From Bradyrhizobium sp. AUGA SZCCT0283 (GTDB taxonomy: Bacteria; Pseudomonadota; Alphaproteobacteria; Rhizobiales; Xanthobacteraceae), in assembly GCF_018130385.1 (NCBI RefSeq), contig NZ_JAFCLU010000014.1:1-64000 (forward strand): DNA of 64,000 nucleotides. Direction: 5' to 3'. The translations under genes were made by a program, and so were the position numbers. Each line of letters starts with the position of its first letter. Within the stretch, counting starts at the first letter, position 1. Below, piece by piece: positions 52,127-60,073 of the stretch. The notes under the pieces are model-generated. The model searched no databases, was not told where the DNA came from, and worked only from the letters and a program-made list of their open reading frames with translations.

Positions 52127-52504
52127 CTATTCCCGCAGCTCGGTCATAAAAACCTTTTGCGCGATCTGCCAGCGGCCGTCGATCTTCAGCAGCGAGAGCT
52201 GGTCGGTGAAGAAGCGCGGCGGAATCGCGCATTTGAGCTTGACGTAGGCCATCGTCGGACCGACGAGGTCGATCGACAGCACCTGATCGTGGCGCGACAG
52301 GCCCCGTTGCTTCGGCGACGGCCTGTTCCGGACGTTGTCCAGCCAGACGTCGCGCGGCGTGATCGTCAGTTCGCCGTCGTCCGCGACGCTGGTCAGCGCG
52401 CTGGTCGGATGAAAGGCGCTCGCAATCTTGTCGGCGTCGCCCTCGTGGAGCCCGTCGAGGTAGGACTGGATCACGCCTTCGATGGCTTTTGTGTCGTCTG
52501 TCAT
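52127..52504 (-). CDS. NTF2-like lumazine-binding family protein
   Basis: 125 residues from the ATG at 52504. The sequence AIEGVIQSYLDGLHEGDADKIASAFHPTSALTSVADDGELTITPRDVWLDNVRNRPSP and the C-terminus FTDQLSLLKIDGRWQIAQKVF match the putative lumazine-binding/NTF2-like family (PF12893). The family includes catalytic and binding proteins, so no function is assigned. It is the first gene of the operon with the ATC-hydrolase and PhyH genes. Confidence 0.82.
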   Translation of the reverse strand: MTDDTKAIEGVIQSYLDGLHEGDADKIASAFHPTSALTSVADDGELTITPRDVWLDNVRNRPSPKQRGLSRHDQVLSIDLVGPTMAYVKLKCAIPPRFFTDQLSLLKIDGRWQIAQKVFMTELRE

Positions 52505-52654
52505 GAGATTTGGCTTCCGATGTCTTTTGGTGGTGTCACGACGACAATAAGCGAAATCCATCGGGCGGTTGACGTAGAAAATCTATTGCATGACAGTCTG
52601 CCGGACGCCGCGAACCAACAGCGTGACCGGGTTTGAACCAGGCCGGATAGAAGG

Positions 52655-53023
52655 ATGGTTGCCAGCGAAACCTATGCCGAGTTTCTGCGCGAGCAGCTCG
52701 CGCCGCTCGGCCGCGTCACGATGCGGCGCATGTTCGGCAAGACCGGTGTGTTCTGCGACGGGGTGATGCTGGGGATGGTGACGGAGAACACGCTTTATTT
52801 TCGGGTGGATGACCAGAACCGGGAGACGTTCAGGGAAGCCGCGGCGTTTCCGCCGCTCAATTACACGAAGAAAGGCGAGACCATTGACCTCGCATTCTGG
52901 CGCGTGCCGGAGCGGCTGTTCGACGAACCCGACGAGTTCTTCGCGTGGGCGCGCGCCGCGCTGGCGGCGGCACACCGGGTTGCGGCCAAGAGGCCGGCGC
53001 CGAAGCAACGCAAGCGCTCGTGA
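52655..53023 (+). CDS. TfoX N-terminal domain protein
   Basis: 122 residues. The domain is complete: LAPLGRVTMRRMFGKTGVFCDGVMLGMVTENTLYFRVDDQN, then FPPLNYTKKGETIDLAFWRVPERLFDEPDEFFAWARAAL. It lacks the C-terminal half of TfoX/Sxy. Such stand-alone proteins are common and their role is unknown. It is divergent from the lumazine-binding-like gene, 150 bp apart, and converges with the monooxygenase-esterase fusion. Confidence 0.88.
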   Translation: MVASETYAEFLREQLAPLGRVTMRRMFGKTGVFCDGVMLGMVTENTLYFRVDDQNRETFREAAAFPPLNYTKKGETIDLAFWRVPERLFDEPDEFFAWARAALAAAHRVAAKRPAPKQRKRS

Positions 53024-53076
53024 GCAACCAGACCTGAGAGATGCCCAGGTCGCCCAGCCATTGCCTGCCTTGCGCG

Positions 53077-55755
53077 CTACCCCGCGGCAGCGTTCACCGC
53101 GATCGGCGAGGCGTCCTCGCCGCTCGCTTCCAATTTCCGCGGCAGTCCCGCAAAGCCGCGCAGCGCTTCCGCCATCTTCGCACGTCCGCTGACGCCGGTG
53201 ATGACCACGTCCACCATCATCAGGGATGTGTGGATGTGGCCACGCGCCTGCAATTGCTCGACGGGGACGCCGGCGGCGGCGAGCGCCTCGGCATATTCGA
53301 TGCCCTCGTCGCGGAGTGGATCGAACTCGCAGGTGGCCACGAACGCCGGGGGCAGGCCGGCCAGATTGCCGCGCAGGGGTGACACGCGCGGATCGGTGCG
53401 GTCGGCGGGCGAACAATAGATGTCCCAGAACCAGAACATCATCGATCGCGTCAGGAAATAGCCGATCGCGTTGTCGGTGTAGGAGGAGCGGTCGAACCTG
53501 CAATCGGTGACCGGGCATATCAGGAGCTGGCCGGCGATCTGCGGGCCGCCGCGGTCACGCGCGAGCTGGCAGGTGACGGCCGCGATGTTGGCGCCGGCGC
53601 TCCAGCCCGCGACCAGCACCGGTCCCGGTTTGCCGCCGAGCTCAGTCGCATGTTCGGCGATCCAGCGCGTCGCCGCATAGCCATCCTCGGCCGCCGCCGG
53701 GAAGCGATGCTCGGGCGCATGGCGGTATCCGACGCTGACGACGATCATGCCGCTGCGGCGGCAGATGTCGCGGCAGAACGGATCGTCGGACTGCTCGTCG
53801 CCGATCACCCAGCCGCCGCCGTGGAAATAGACCACGATCGGATGCGGCCCCGGCGTTGCCGGCCGATAGAGACGATAGGGCAGCGGACCGGCGACGCCTT
53901 GCAGCGCGCCGCTACCGACCTCGCCGACCGGCCGGCCCGCGGGACGGCTCTTGTTGAATTCGGTGAGGAAGTCGCGCGCGCCTTGTGAGCCCAGCTGTTC
54001 GATTTGCGGCAGGTTCATCTCCGCCAGCATGCCGAGCACCAGCCGCACGTCCGGCTGCAGGCGAACCACCTCGCCGTCGTTGCATTGCTCGGCGACATTG
54101 GGGCCTGACAGCCTGAAGCCCAGCATGCCGCGGCCGACGACCTCGTTGCAGATGCTGCGGTAGGGACCGACGCCGCCGGTATAAGGCATCACGCCCTGTG
54201 CCTTGCCGGGAACGTTGGCGCCCGTGTACCAGGTGTTGGCCAGCCGATGCAGCGTCATCATCGAGCAATCGGCCATGTGCCGCGCCCAGCCGGCTTGCGC
54301 CGTCTCCGTCGGCTCGATGGTGGTGAAGCCGGCCTCGCGCATCGCCGCCAGCCGGTCCACCACCCAGTCGACATGCTGCTCGATCGACACCGCCATGTTC
54401 GACAATACCGACGGGCTGCCCGGGCCCGTGATCATGAAAAAATTGGGGAAGCCCGCGACGGTGAGCCCGAGATAGGTCTGCGGGCCGTTGGCCCAGACAT
54501 CCGACAGCGATTTGCCATCACGGCCCGTGATCGGATGCACCGCCTTGATGGCACCTGTCATGGCGTCGAAGCCGGTGGCGAACACGATCACGTCGACGTC
54601 GAACGTCCGCTTGCCGGTTTTGATGCCTGACGCCGTGATCTCTGTGATCGGCTCCTGCCGCAGGTTCACCAGCGTGACGTTGGGCCGGTTGTAGGTGGCA
54701 TAGTAGTTGGTATCGAGGCAGGGGCGCTTGGCGCCGAACGGATGGTCGTGCGGCGTCAAGGCTTCGGCCGTCTCCGGGTCCTTGACGATGGTCCGGATCT
54801 TCTCGCGGATCAGGTCGGCGAGCAGCGTGTTGCCGCCGAGGTCGACGCCCTGGTCGGCCCAGAGCTGGGTCAGTATGTAGACGAGATCGCCGGTGGCCCA
54901 CGCCTGCTCGAACCGCTCGCGCCGTTCGGCATCGCTCAATTGCCAGCTTACCGCCATCTGTTGCGGATAGGGAACGCCCGCGAGCGACCAGCGCGCCTGC
55001 TCGCGGTAAGCGGCGCGGTTGCCCTCCAGCATCGCGCGGCGGTCTGCCGGCGCAGCACCATTGTGGGCGGGCAGGGCGAAGTTTGGGGTGCGCTGGAATA
55101 CGGTGAGATGCGCCGCCTGCTCCGCGAGCAGCGGGATCGACTGGATGCCCGATGATCCCGTGCCGATGACGGCGATGCGCTTGCCGGCGAGCTTGACCTC
55201 TTCATGCGGCCAGCGGCCGGTGAAATAGATCTCGCCCCTGAAGTCCTTGACGCCATCGATCTCCGGCGGTTTTGGTGTGGAGAGGCAGCCGGTCGCCATG
55301 ATGTAGTAGCGGCAGGAAATGCCAGCGCCATTGTCGGTCGTCAGCCGCCAGCGTTCCGCGGCCTGGTCCCACTTCGCCGCCGTGACTTTTGTGCCAAAGC
55401 GAATATCGCGCCGCAGATCGTATCGGTCGGCGACGAAGCCGAGATAGCGCAGGATTTCAGGTTGGGTGGCGTATTTCTCCGACCATTGCCACGCGCTCTC
55501 CAGCTCCGGATCAAACGTGTAGCTGTAGTCGATGGTCTGGATGTCGCAGCGTGCGCCGGGATAGCGGTTCCAGTACCAGGTGCCGCCGACGTCGCCGGCC
55601 TCCTCGATCGCGACAGCGGTGAAGCCGGCCTTGCGCAGGCGATGCAGGAGATAGAGGCCGGCAAATCCGGCGCCGACGACGGCGACATCGACCTGTTGCG
55701 TCGTATCGCTGTTCGTCGTTTCAGAAGAACGTGCTGCGACCGCTGCGTCCGGCAT
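53077..55755 (-). CDS. Baeyer-Villiger-type monooxygenase fused to an HSL-family esterase
   Basis: 892 residues from the ATG at 55755, with a strong GGGAGG RBS. Residues 1-590 are a flavin monooxygenase: FAD motif VVGAGFAGLYLL (26-37), NADPH motif AVIGTGSSGIQ, and the fingerprint FRGEIYFTGRW (172-182), in which the catalytic-loop His is Phe178. Residues 603-892 are an HSL-type alpha/beta hydrolase: HGGGW (645-649), GWSAG with Ser719, Asp812 and His842. The fused enzymes could convert a ketone to an ester and split it. The His to Phe change makes the monooxygenase activity uncertain. Confidence 0.9.
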   Translation of the reverse strand: MPDAAVAARSSETTNSDTTQQVDVAVVGAGFAGLYLLHRLRKAGFTAVAIEEAGDVGGTWYWNRYPGARCDIQTIDYSYTFDPELESAWQWSEKYATQPEILRYLGFVADRYDLRRDIRFGTKVTAAKWDQAAERWRLTTDNGAGISCRYYIMATGCLSTPKPPEIDGVKDFRGEIYFTGRWPHEEVKLAGKRIAVIGTGSSGIQSIPLLAEQAAHLTVFQRTPNFALPAHNGAAPADRRAMLEGNRAAYREQARWSLAGVPYPQQMAVSWQLSDAERRERFEQAWATGDLVYILTQLWADQGVDLGGNTLLADLIREKIRTIVKDPETAEALTPHDHPFGAKRPCLDTNYYATYNRPNVTLVNLRQEPITEITASGIKTGKRTFDVDVIVFATGFDAMTGAIKAVHPITGRDGKSLSDVWANGPQTYLGLTVAGFPNFFMITGPGSPSVLSNMAVSIEQHVDWVVDRLAAMREAGFTTIEPTETAQAGWARHMADCSMMTLHRLANTWYTGANVPGKAQGVMPYTGGVGPYRSICNEVVGRGMLGFRLSGPNVAEQCNDGEVVRLQPDVRLVLGMLAEMNLPQIEQLGSQGARDFLTEFNKSRPAGRPVGEVGSGALQGVAGPLPYRLYRPATPGPHPIVVYFHGGGWVIGDEQSDDPFCRDICRRSGMIVVSVGYRHAPEHRFPAAAEDGYAATRWIAEHATELGGKPGPVLVAGWSAGANIAAVTCQLARDRGGPQIAGQLLICPVTDCRFDRSSYTDNAIGYFLTRSMMFWFWDIYCSPADRTDPRVSPLRGNLAGLPPAFVATCEFDPLRDEGIEYAEALAAAGVPVEQLQARGHIHTSLMMVDVVITGVSGRAKMAEALRGFAGLPRKLEASGEDASPIAVNAAAG

Positions 55756-55808
55756 GTATTCCTCCCGTGCGTTTTATATTTTGGGGTAGGCTACTGCCGC
55801 GTACTCAG

Positions 55809-55825
55809 TTTGTCATCAGGACAAA
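55809..55825. promoter_or_regulatory. Palindromic operator candidate upstream of monooxygenase-esterase fusion
   Basis: TTTGTC-ATCAG-GACAAA has perfect 6-bp arms and a 5-base spacer. It ends 54 bp upstream of the fusion start, near an AAAATATAAAA sequence that could hold a -10 element. The regulator is not known. Confidence 0.45.
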
Positions 55826-55948
55826 TACAATCGCTGGATGTTTCCTTCGAGATACGATCTGCCGAGGCGCCCGGTCCACGACTTCACGAATTTCTCCGTG
55901 CGAAGCAGCGACTTACCCGCAACGCTCTGCGCGGGGCATGACAAATCG

Positions 55949-55982
55949 CAGGATGGGTGGAGCGAAGCGATACCCATCAATC
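55949..55982. repeat. Half copy of GATGGG/CCCATC repeat
   Basis: GGATGGGTGGAGCGAAGCGATACCCATCAATCG (33 bases, described by its ends GGATGGGTGG and CCCATCAATCG) matches the left half of the 17216 and 17794 copies without the return arm. Confidence 0.6.
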
Positions 55983-55996
55983 GTGAGGCTGGTTCG

Positions 55997-56941
55997 CTAT
56001 ATGCGCTTGCGCCGTTCGCTGGTGCGGCGGCGCTCGCTTCCGCCTGCTGCCCAATTCGGGCTGAAACCGAGCGTGAAGTCGCGAAAACTCTCCACGGCGG
56101 GCGAGAGCGATGCGCTGTGCGTTACGAACATCGCGATCTTCCATTTGACGGCCGGTTGCAGCAGCGGCAGGAACGTCAGCCCGAAGCCGCGCACCAGCGG
56201 CTCCGCCATCGAGGGGCAGATCACGGCGCCTTGTCTCACCCGCAGCATCGATAACGCCGTGTTCACCCGGTGCACCGGCACCAATTCCTTAGGCTGATGC
56301 CGGGGCGGCACGTTGCTCAACACATTGATGGCGATGTTGGGCATGTAGTTGAGCAGGGGCCGCTCGCGCAAATCCTTCCAGCTGACCGACTTGCCTTTTG
56401 TCAGCGGGTCATCGCTGCGCAACGCCACCCAGAGCGGGTCGGCGCAAATCATATGCACTTCGACTGATTGATCCGGAACGACGCCGGCCGGCCCGAAGCC
56501 GATGTCGGTCGAGCCGTTCTGCAAGCCCGCCAGCACCTCCTGGATCGGCACGTCGTCGAAGCGGACCTCAACGCCGGGATGGCTGTTGTTGTATCCGGCG
56601 ATGAGCTCCGGCAGCAGCGTGCAGGATAGCGTTTCGGGCGCGGCGACACGCACCAGCCCGCGGCGGAGCTCCTTGAGATTGGTCAGGTTGTCGAGCGCCT
56701 CGTCCAGGCTCGAAAGCACCCGCCGCGCCATCGGTGCAAAGGTCTCGCCGACCGCAGACGCCGAAACTTTTCGCGTCGTGCGGTCCAGCAGGCGGACGCC
56801 GACGCGGGTCTCGAGCTCCTTGATCAGGCCTGAGAGCGCCGCCTGCGACAGGTGCATGGCCTTGGCGGCTTCCGAGAAGCTTGCTGCCTCCAGCACGGCC
56901 ACATAGGCGCGCAACTGCCGCAGTGTCACATCCATCGCCAT
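55997..56941 (-). CDS. LysR family transcriptional regulator
   Basis: 314 residues from the ATG at 56941; a longer start at 56974 has no better RBS. The helix-turn-helix is LRQLRAYVAVLEAASFSEAAKAMHLSQAALSGLIKELETRVG. The effector domain has LIAGYNNSHPGVEVRFDDVPIQEVLAGLQNGSTDIGFGPAG. The C-terminus ends in an Arg-rich tail (GGSERRRTSERRKRI). It is divergent from the TctC-type gene, with a CGATAG-N11-CTATCG site between, so it likely controls that gene and itself. Confidence 0.9.
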   Translation of the reverse strand: MAMDVTLRQLRAYVAVLEAASFSEAAKAMHLSQAALSGLIKELETRVGVRLLDRTTRKVSASAVGETFAPMARRVLSSLDEALDNLTNLKELRRGLVRVAAPETLSCTLLPELIAGYNNSHPGVEVRFDDVPIQEVLAGLQNGSTDIGFGPAGVVPDQSVEVHMICADPLWVALRSDDPLTKGKSVSWKDLRERPLLNYMPNIAINVLSNVPPRHQPKELVPVHRVNTALSMLRVRQGAVICPSMAEPLVRGFGLTFLPLLQPAVKWKIAMFVTHSASLSPAVESFRDFTLGFSPNWAAGGSERRRTSERRKRI

Positions 56942-57013
56942 GCCGCGTCCCCCGCCCGTCGTTTCGTAATTCATAGGCCAGGCTTATCAATCAGTCAAAA
57001 AATACACATTGTT

Positions 57014-57036
57014 CGATAGAAGTCGCCTCTCTATCG
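57014..57036. promoter_or_regulatory. LysR operator candidate
   Basis: CGATAG (57014-57019) and CTATCG (57031-57036) are perfect arms with an 11-base spacer, the usual LysR T-N11-A geometry. It lies 73 bp from the lysR start and 124 bp from the tctC-like start. Confidence 0.55.
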
Positions 57037-57159
57037 TTGCAGCCTCGACAAGATGATGAGTCCGGCGACGTCTGCGATCGCACCAATACGGCTCGAATAA
57101 AAATGGGATGAACGCAACGGGCCGCACCGTGCCTTCAGGCGACCCCAAAAGAGGCATTC

Positions 57160-58137
57160 ATGAAAGTCACACGCCGAACTCTGCTGGGGACCATCGCCGC
57201 CGGCTTCGCCGCAGGTCCTCGCCTTCCTGCGTTTGCCGAGGGCGATTGGCCCTCGCGGCTGGTGCGGCTGGTGTCGCCCTACGGGGCCGGCGGGGCCAAC
57301 GACATCTCGTTGCGTATCCTGGCCGAACAGTTCGGACGCAGCCTGGGCCAGCAGTTCATGGTCGAGAACAAACCGGGCGCGGGCACGCGCATTGCCAACG
57401 AACTGGTCGCGCGCGCCACGCCGGACGGATACACCTTCCTCTACGCGGCCGCGCCCTATGCCACCGCCGAAGCCCTGTATGGAAAACTGAAATACGAGCG
57501 TAAGGATCTGCAGCCGGTGGCGATGACCGTCATGGCGCCGCTCTTCCTGATCGTCAACGCCAAGGCGAGCTTCAAGAAGCTGCAGGAGATGATCGCCTAC
57601 GGCAAGGCGCAGCCGGATGGCCTGACGTTCGCCTCTCCGGGCGCGGGTTCTCAGCCGCATCTGGCGGCTGAGTTGCTGCTGAGAGACGCCGGCGTCAAGG
57701 GCCTCAACGTGCAGTACCGCGGTGATTCGATGGCGTATACAGAGCTGCTCGCCGGCCGCGTTGACGCCACGCTGACCGCGATCAGCACGGCGTTACCGCA
57801 TATCCAGAGCGGCGATTTCCGCGTGCTGGGCGTGGCTTCCGCCGAGCGCAGCGCCATCTACCCGGCGGCTCCGACCCTGCGCGAGCAGGGCTTTCCCAAC
57901 GTGGTCGCGTCCGGATGGTTTGGCTTCATGGCGCCGTCAGCCACGCCGCAGCCGATCGTCGAGCGGATGCAGCAGGAGATCAGTCGTGCGCTGGCCGATC
58001 CCGAGGTGAAGCAGAAGCTGCTGGCGCAAGGGCTCGAAGCGCACAGCCGCACCGCCGCCGAGTTCGGCCATTTCATCGACGACGAGACGCGCAAATGGGG
58101 CGAGGTGATCCGCGCGGCCGGCCTCAAGGGGGAATAG
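57160..58137 (+). CDS. Tripartite tricarboxylate transporter substrate-binding protein (Bug/TctC)
   Basis: 325 residues. A Tat-like signal (KVTRRTLLGTIAAGFAAGPRLPAFAEG) is followed by the Bug fold: WPSRLVRLVSPYGAGGANDISLRILAEQFG, FMVENKPGAGTRIANELVARATPDGYTFL, and NVVASGWFGFMAPSATPQPIVERM. No TctA/TctB permease lies in the window, so it is an orphan binding protein or works with distant permeases. An AGAGG RBS precedes the ATG. The end of the gene shares a 23-bp sequence with 60050-60072, on the far side of the phospholipase-like gene. Confidence 0.92.
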   Translation: MKVTRRTLLGTIAAGFAAGPRLPAFAEGDWPSRLVRLVSPYGAGGANDISLRILAEQFGRSLGQQFMVENKPGAGTRIANELVARATPDGYTFLYAAAPYATAEALYGKLKYERKDLQPVAMTVMAPLFLIVNAKASFKKLQEMIAYGKAQPDGLTFASPGAGSQPHLAAELLLRDAGVKGLNVQYRGDSMAYTELLAGRVDATLTAISTALPHIQSGDFRVLGVASAERSAIYPAAPTLREQGFPNVVASGWFGFMAPSATPQPIVERMQQEISRALADPEVKQKLLAQGLEAHSRTAAEFGHFIDDETRKWGEVIRAAGLKGE

Positions 58138-58142
58138 GCAAG
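58120..58142 (+). repeat. Direct repeat flanking PLD gene, left copy
   Basis: These 23 bases at the end of the tctC-like gene (GGCCTCAA, G-run, AATAGGCAAG) match 60050-60072 except for one extra G in one G-run and one missing G in the other. The chance of such a pair in 64 kb is very small. Confidence 0.65.
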
Positions 58143-58180
58143 TTATGCCATGAGGGGCGATGATCTCAGCATGACGAATG

Positions 58181-59881
58181 TTACGAGAATAGCTTGCGGT
58201 CACGAATCTTTCGTTCGTCGGTATAATACTCGCTCCACCACGCCTTCTCGCCGCGCTTTCGCGGCGGCTTGGCCAATTGCAGCTTCTTTCTGGCCTTCCT
58301 GGCTTCGGCTTGCGCGACACGGAAATGATAGTGATCGAAGATTCTGAGCGCTTCGATCATATAGGACACGGCGATACGCCGGTCCTTTATCAAAAGAAGA
58401 TTTTCGCCATTCGATGTATCGGCCGGTGGCGAAAAATTGTAGGAGCCGAAGTAAACTCTCGCGGTGGGCTTGTCGAAATCAATTACCACGAACTTGTGGT
58501 GCATTCGATTTCCCCCGCCTCCTTTTGGTTCGGACTTGAAGGGCTCCGGCACGTTTTTCGAAAGCGCCGACGGAAAGACTGGCTCGACCTTCCCATCCGG
58601 CTTTTGAAAGTCCAGGCCTCCGACTTTCTTGTCAGAGATGCCATAGAGAAAGATACCCTTGGCCTTGGCCAGTTTCTTGACCGCCTCGCGAATAGGTCCT
58701 TCGGTCTGAAACAGAAATGCCAGGGAAAACAGCACGCTCGATTCCGCCGACTTCATGTCTTCCGCGATGCCGTCGAGCAGCGCGTTGCTGCTGATGTGCG
58801 GCGAGAAGGAAACGTCCGCGTCGATATTGTCCAGCCCGAGACTGGTCCACTCGGCTGATCCCGTGGCGCCGAAGTCCACGGCCGCGTCGTTCTCCCAGTA
58901 ATTCTCGAACGCGTCACGAAAGGGCTTGATGGCGGATTCGCCGGTCAGGACAACGGCGTTGTTGGACTGAACATAGAACCCTCGCCAGGAGAAATTCGTC
59001 GAGCCGCAGATGGCTTTCTTCAGATTTGGAGAATCGACGACGATGGTTTTGTTGTGCTGAGGCGCGCCCATCTTCTGGCGCTTCACGTTGTCTTCTCCGG
59101 CCGTTTTCACCAGTCGCTTTGCGGCCTGCGACTCTCCCGATTCTGCAGGTCCGTGTTCCCCAGCATTGTCGATGATGATTTTCAGGCGAGAGCCTAGTTT
59201 CTCCAATCGGGACACCACTTCAATTTCGCTTAGATCGTATGCAACAACCCGAACCGCTGCGTCTTCATCCTCAATCGCCTGATCCAGAACCTCGAGAATT
59301 GCGTGGCGGGCTTCAAAGCCCATCCAGGGGAGCGCCTCATCCTTCTTGGGATGGGTGGGTTTGAACTTGAGACCATCCTTGGCTTTTGCGGGCAGGAGCT
59401 TGGAAATCGTCCCGTACTTGTCGACGAACGCCTGCGACAATACGAACCCGCGTGTGTAAGTGACATTGAGTTGACCCGGATAGGTTTCCCGGCGCAGTTC
59501 AATGGCCGCCTCCTGCGCCTCGCCAAAACTCAGCTCGTCCTGCTTGTTCATGAAGACCGGGGTGACCCGGTAGACGAATTCTCCCGCCAATTCGGCGTTG
59601 CGAGGAAAATGCACCCAGCGAAATTTCTGTATGGGCGACTGCATCGTGGTCAGCCGATTTGGATTGGTCTTTCCGCCAGCGCCGGGAAACGCGATCCGGT
59701 TCTTCAAGGCAAAGAACCTGTTGCCGTCCGGCTCCTTGTATTCGATTGCGAAACCGACAAAATCGATCGGCGGCTCATCGTCCTTCCAATCCATGGCGAT
59801 CAGAGCCATGCCATCGCCGCGATGAACCTTGAGGGTAAAGAGCACGTCGGCGTTGCTTCCCGTGACCTGAAATTCAGACAT
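58181..59881 (-). CDS. Phospholipase D-like protein with two HKD motifs
   Basis: 566 residues from the ATG at 59881, which has a G-run 6 bases upstream; ATG 59908 is an alternative. The N-terminal 140 residues look like a beta-sandwich (fibronectin-like) with EFVYRVTPVFM. The PLD domain has motif 1 H-x-K-x4-D in QHNKTIVVD (His276, Lys278, Asp283) with GSTNFS, and motif 2 in HHKFVVID (His461, Lys463, Asp468) with GSYNFS. Both are intact, so an active phosphodiesterase, nuclease or transphosphatidylase is likely. There is no signal peptide. It lies between imperfect 23-bp direct repeats. Confidence 0.9.
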   Translation of the reverse strand: MSEFQVTGSNADVLFTLKVHRGDGMALIAMDWKDDEPPIDFVGFAIEYKEPDGNRFFALKNRIAFPGAGGKTNPNRLTTMQSPIQKFRWVHFPRNAELAGEFVYRVTPVFMNKQDELSFGEAQEAAIELRRETYPGQLNVTYTRGFVLSQAFVDKYGTISKLLPAKAKDGLKFKPTHPKKDEALPWMGFEARHAILEVLDQAIEDEDAAVRVVAYDLSEIEVVSRLEKLGSRLKIIIDNAGEHGPAESGESQAAKRLVKTAGEDNVKRQKMGAPQHNKTIVVDSPNLKKAICGSTNFSWRGFYVQSNNAVVLTGESAIKPFRDAFENYWENDAAVDFGATGSAEWTSLGLDNIDADVSFSPHISSNALLDGIAEDMKSAESSVLFSLAFLFQTEGPIREAVKKLAKAKGIFLYGISDKKVGGLDFQKPDGKVEPVFPSALSKNVPEPFKSEPKGGGGNRMHHKFVVIDFDKPTARVYFGSYNFSPPADTSNGENLLLIKDRRIAVSYMIEALRIFDHYHFRVAQAEARKARKKLQLAKPPRKRGEKAWWSEYYTDERKIRDRKLFS

Positions 59882-60049
59882 TGGCGGCCCCCCAAGTTGA
59901 AGTTTCATGCAACTCTAGGGCGATCATGGTCCTATCCGCAATGGCGAAGTGATGGCCGGAACAGGCCGTCGTGAATTGTCACAGAACCGGCAGTGGCCAT
60001 GCCCGTATCGGGTCACTATGTCGCCCAGGCCTGCCGACGTGCGGCGGCG

Positions 60050-60072
60050 GGCCTCAAGGGGGGAATAGCAAG
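60050..60072 (+). repeat. Direct repeat flanking PLD gene, right copy
   Basis: This copy (GGCCTCAA, six G, AATAGCAAG) abuts the end of the ABC permease gene at 60074. It has no coding role here, unlike the left copy, which is the end of the tctC-like gene. Confidence 0.65.
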
Positions 60073-60073
60073 C

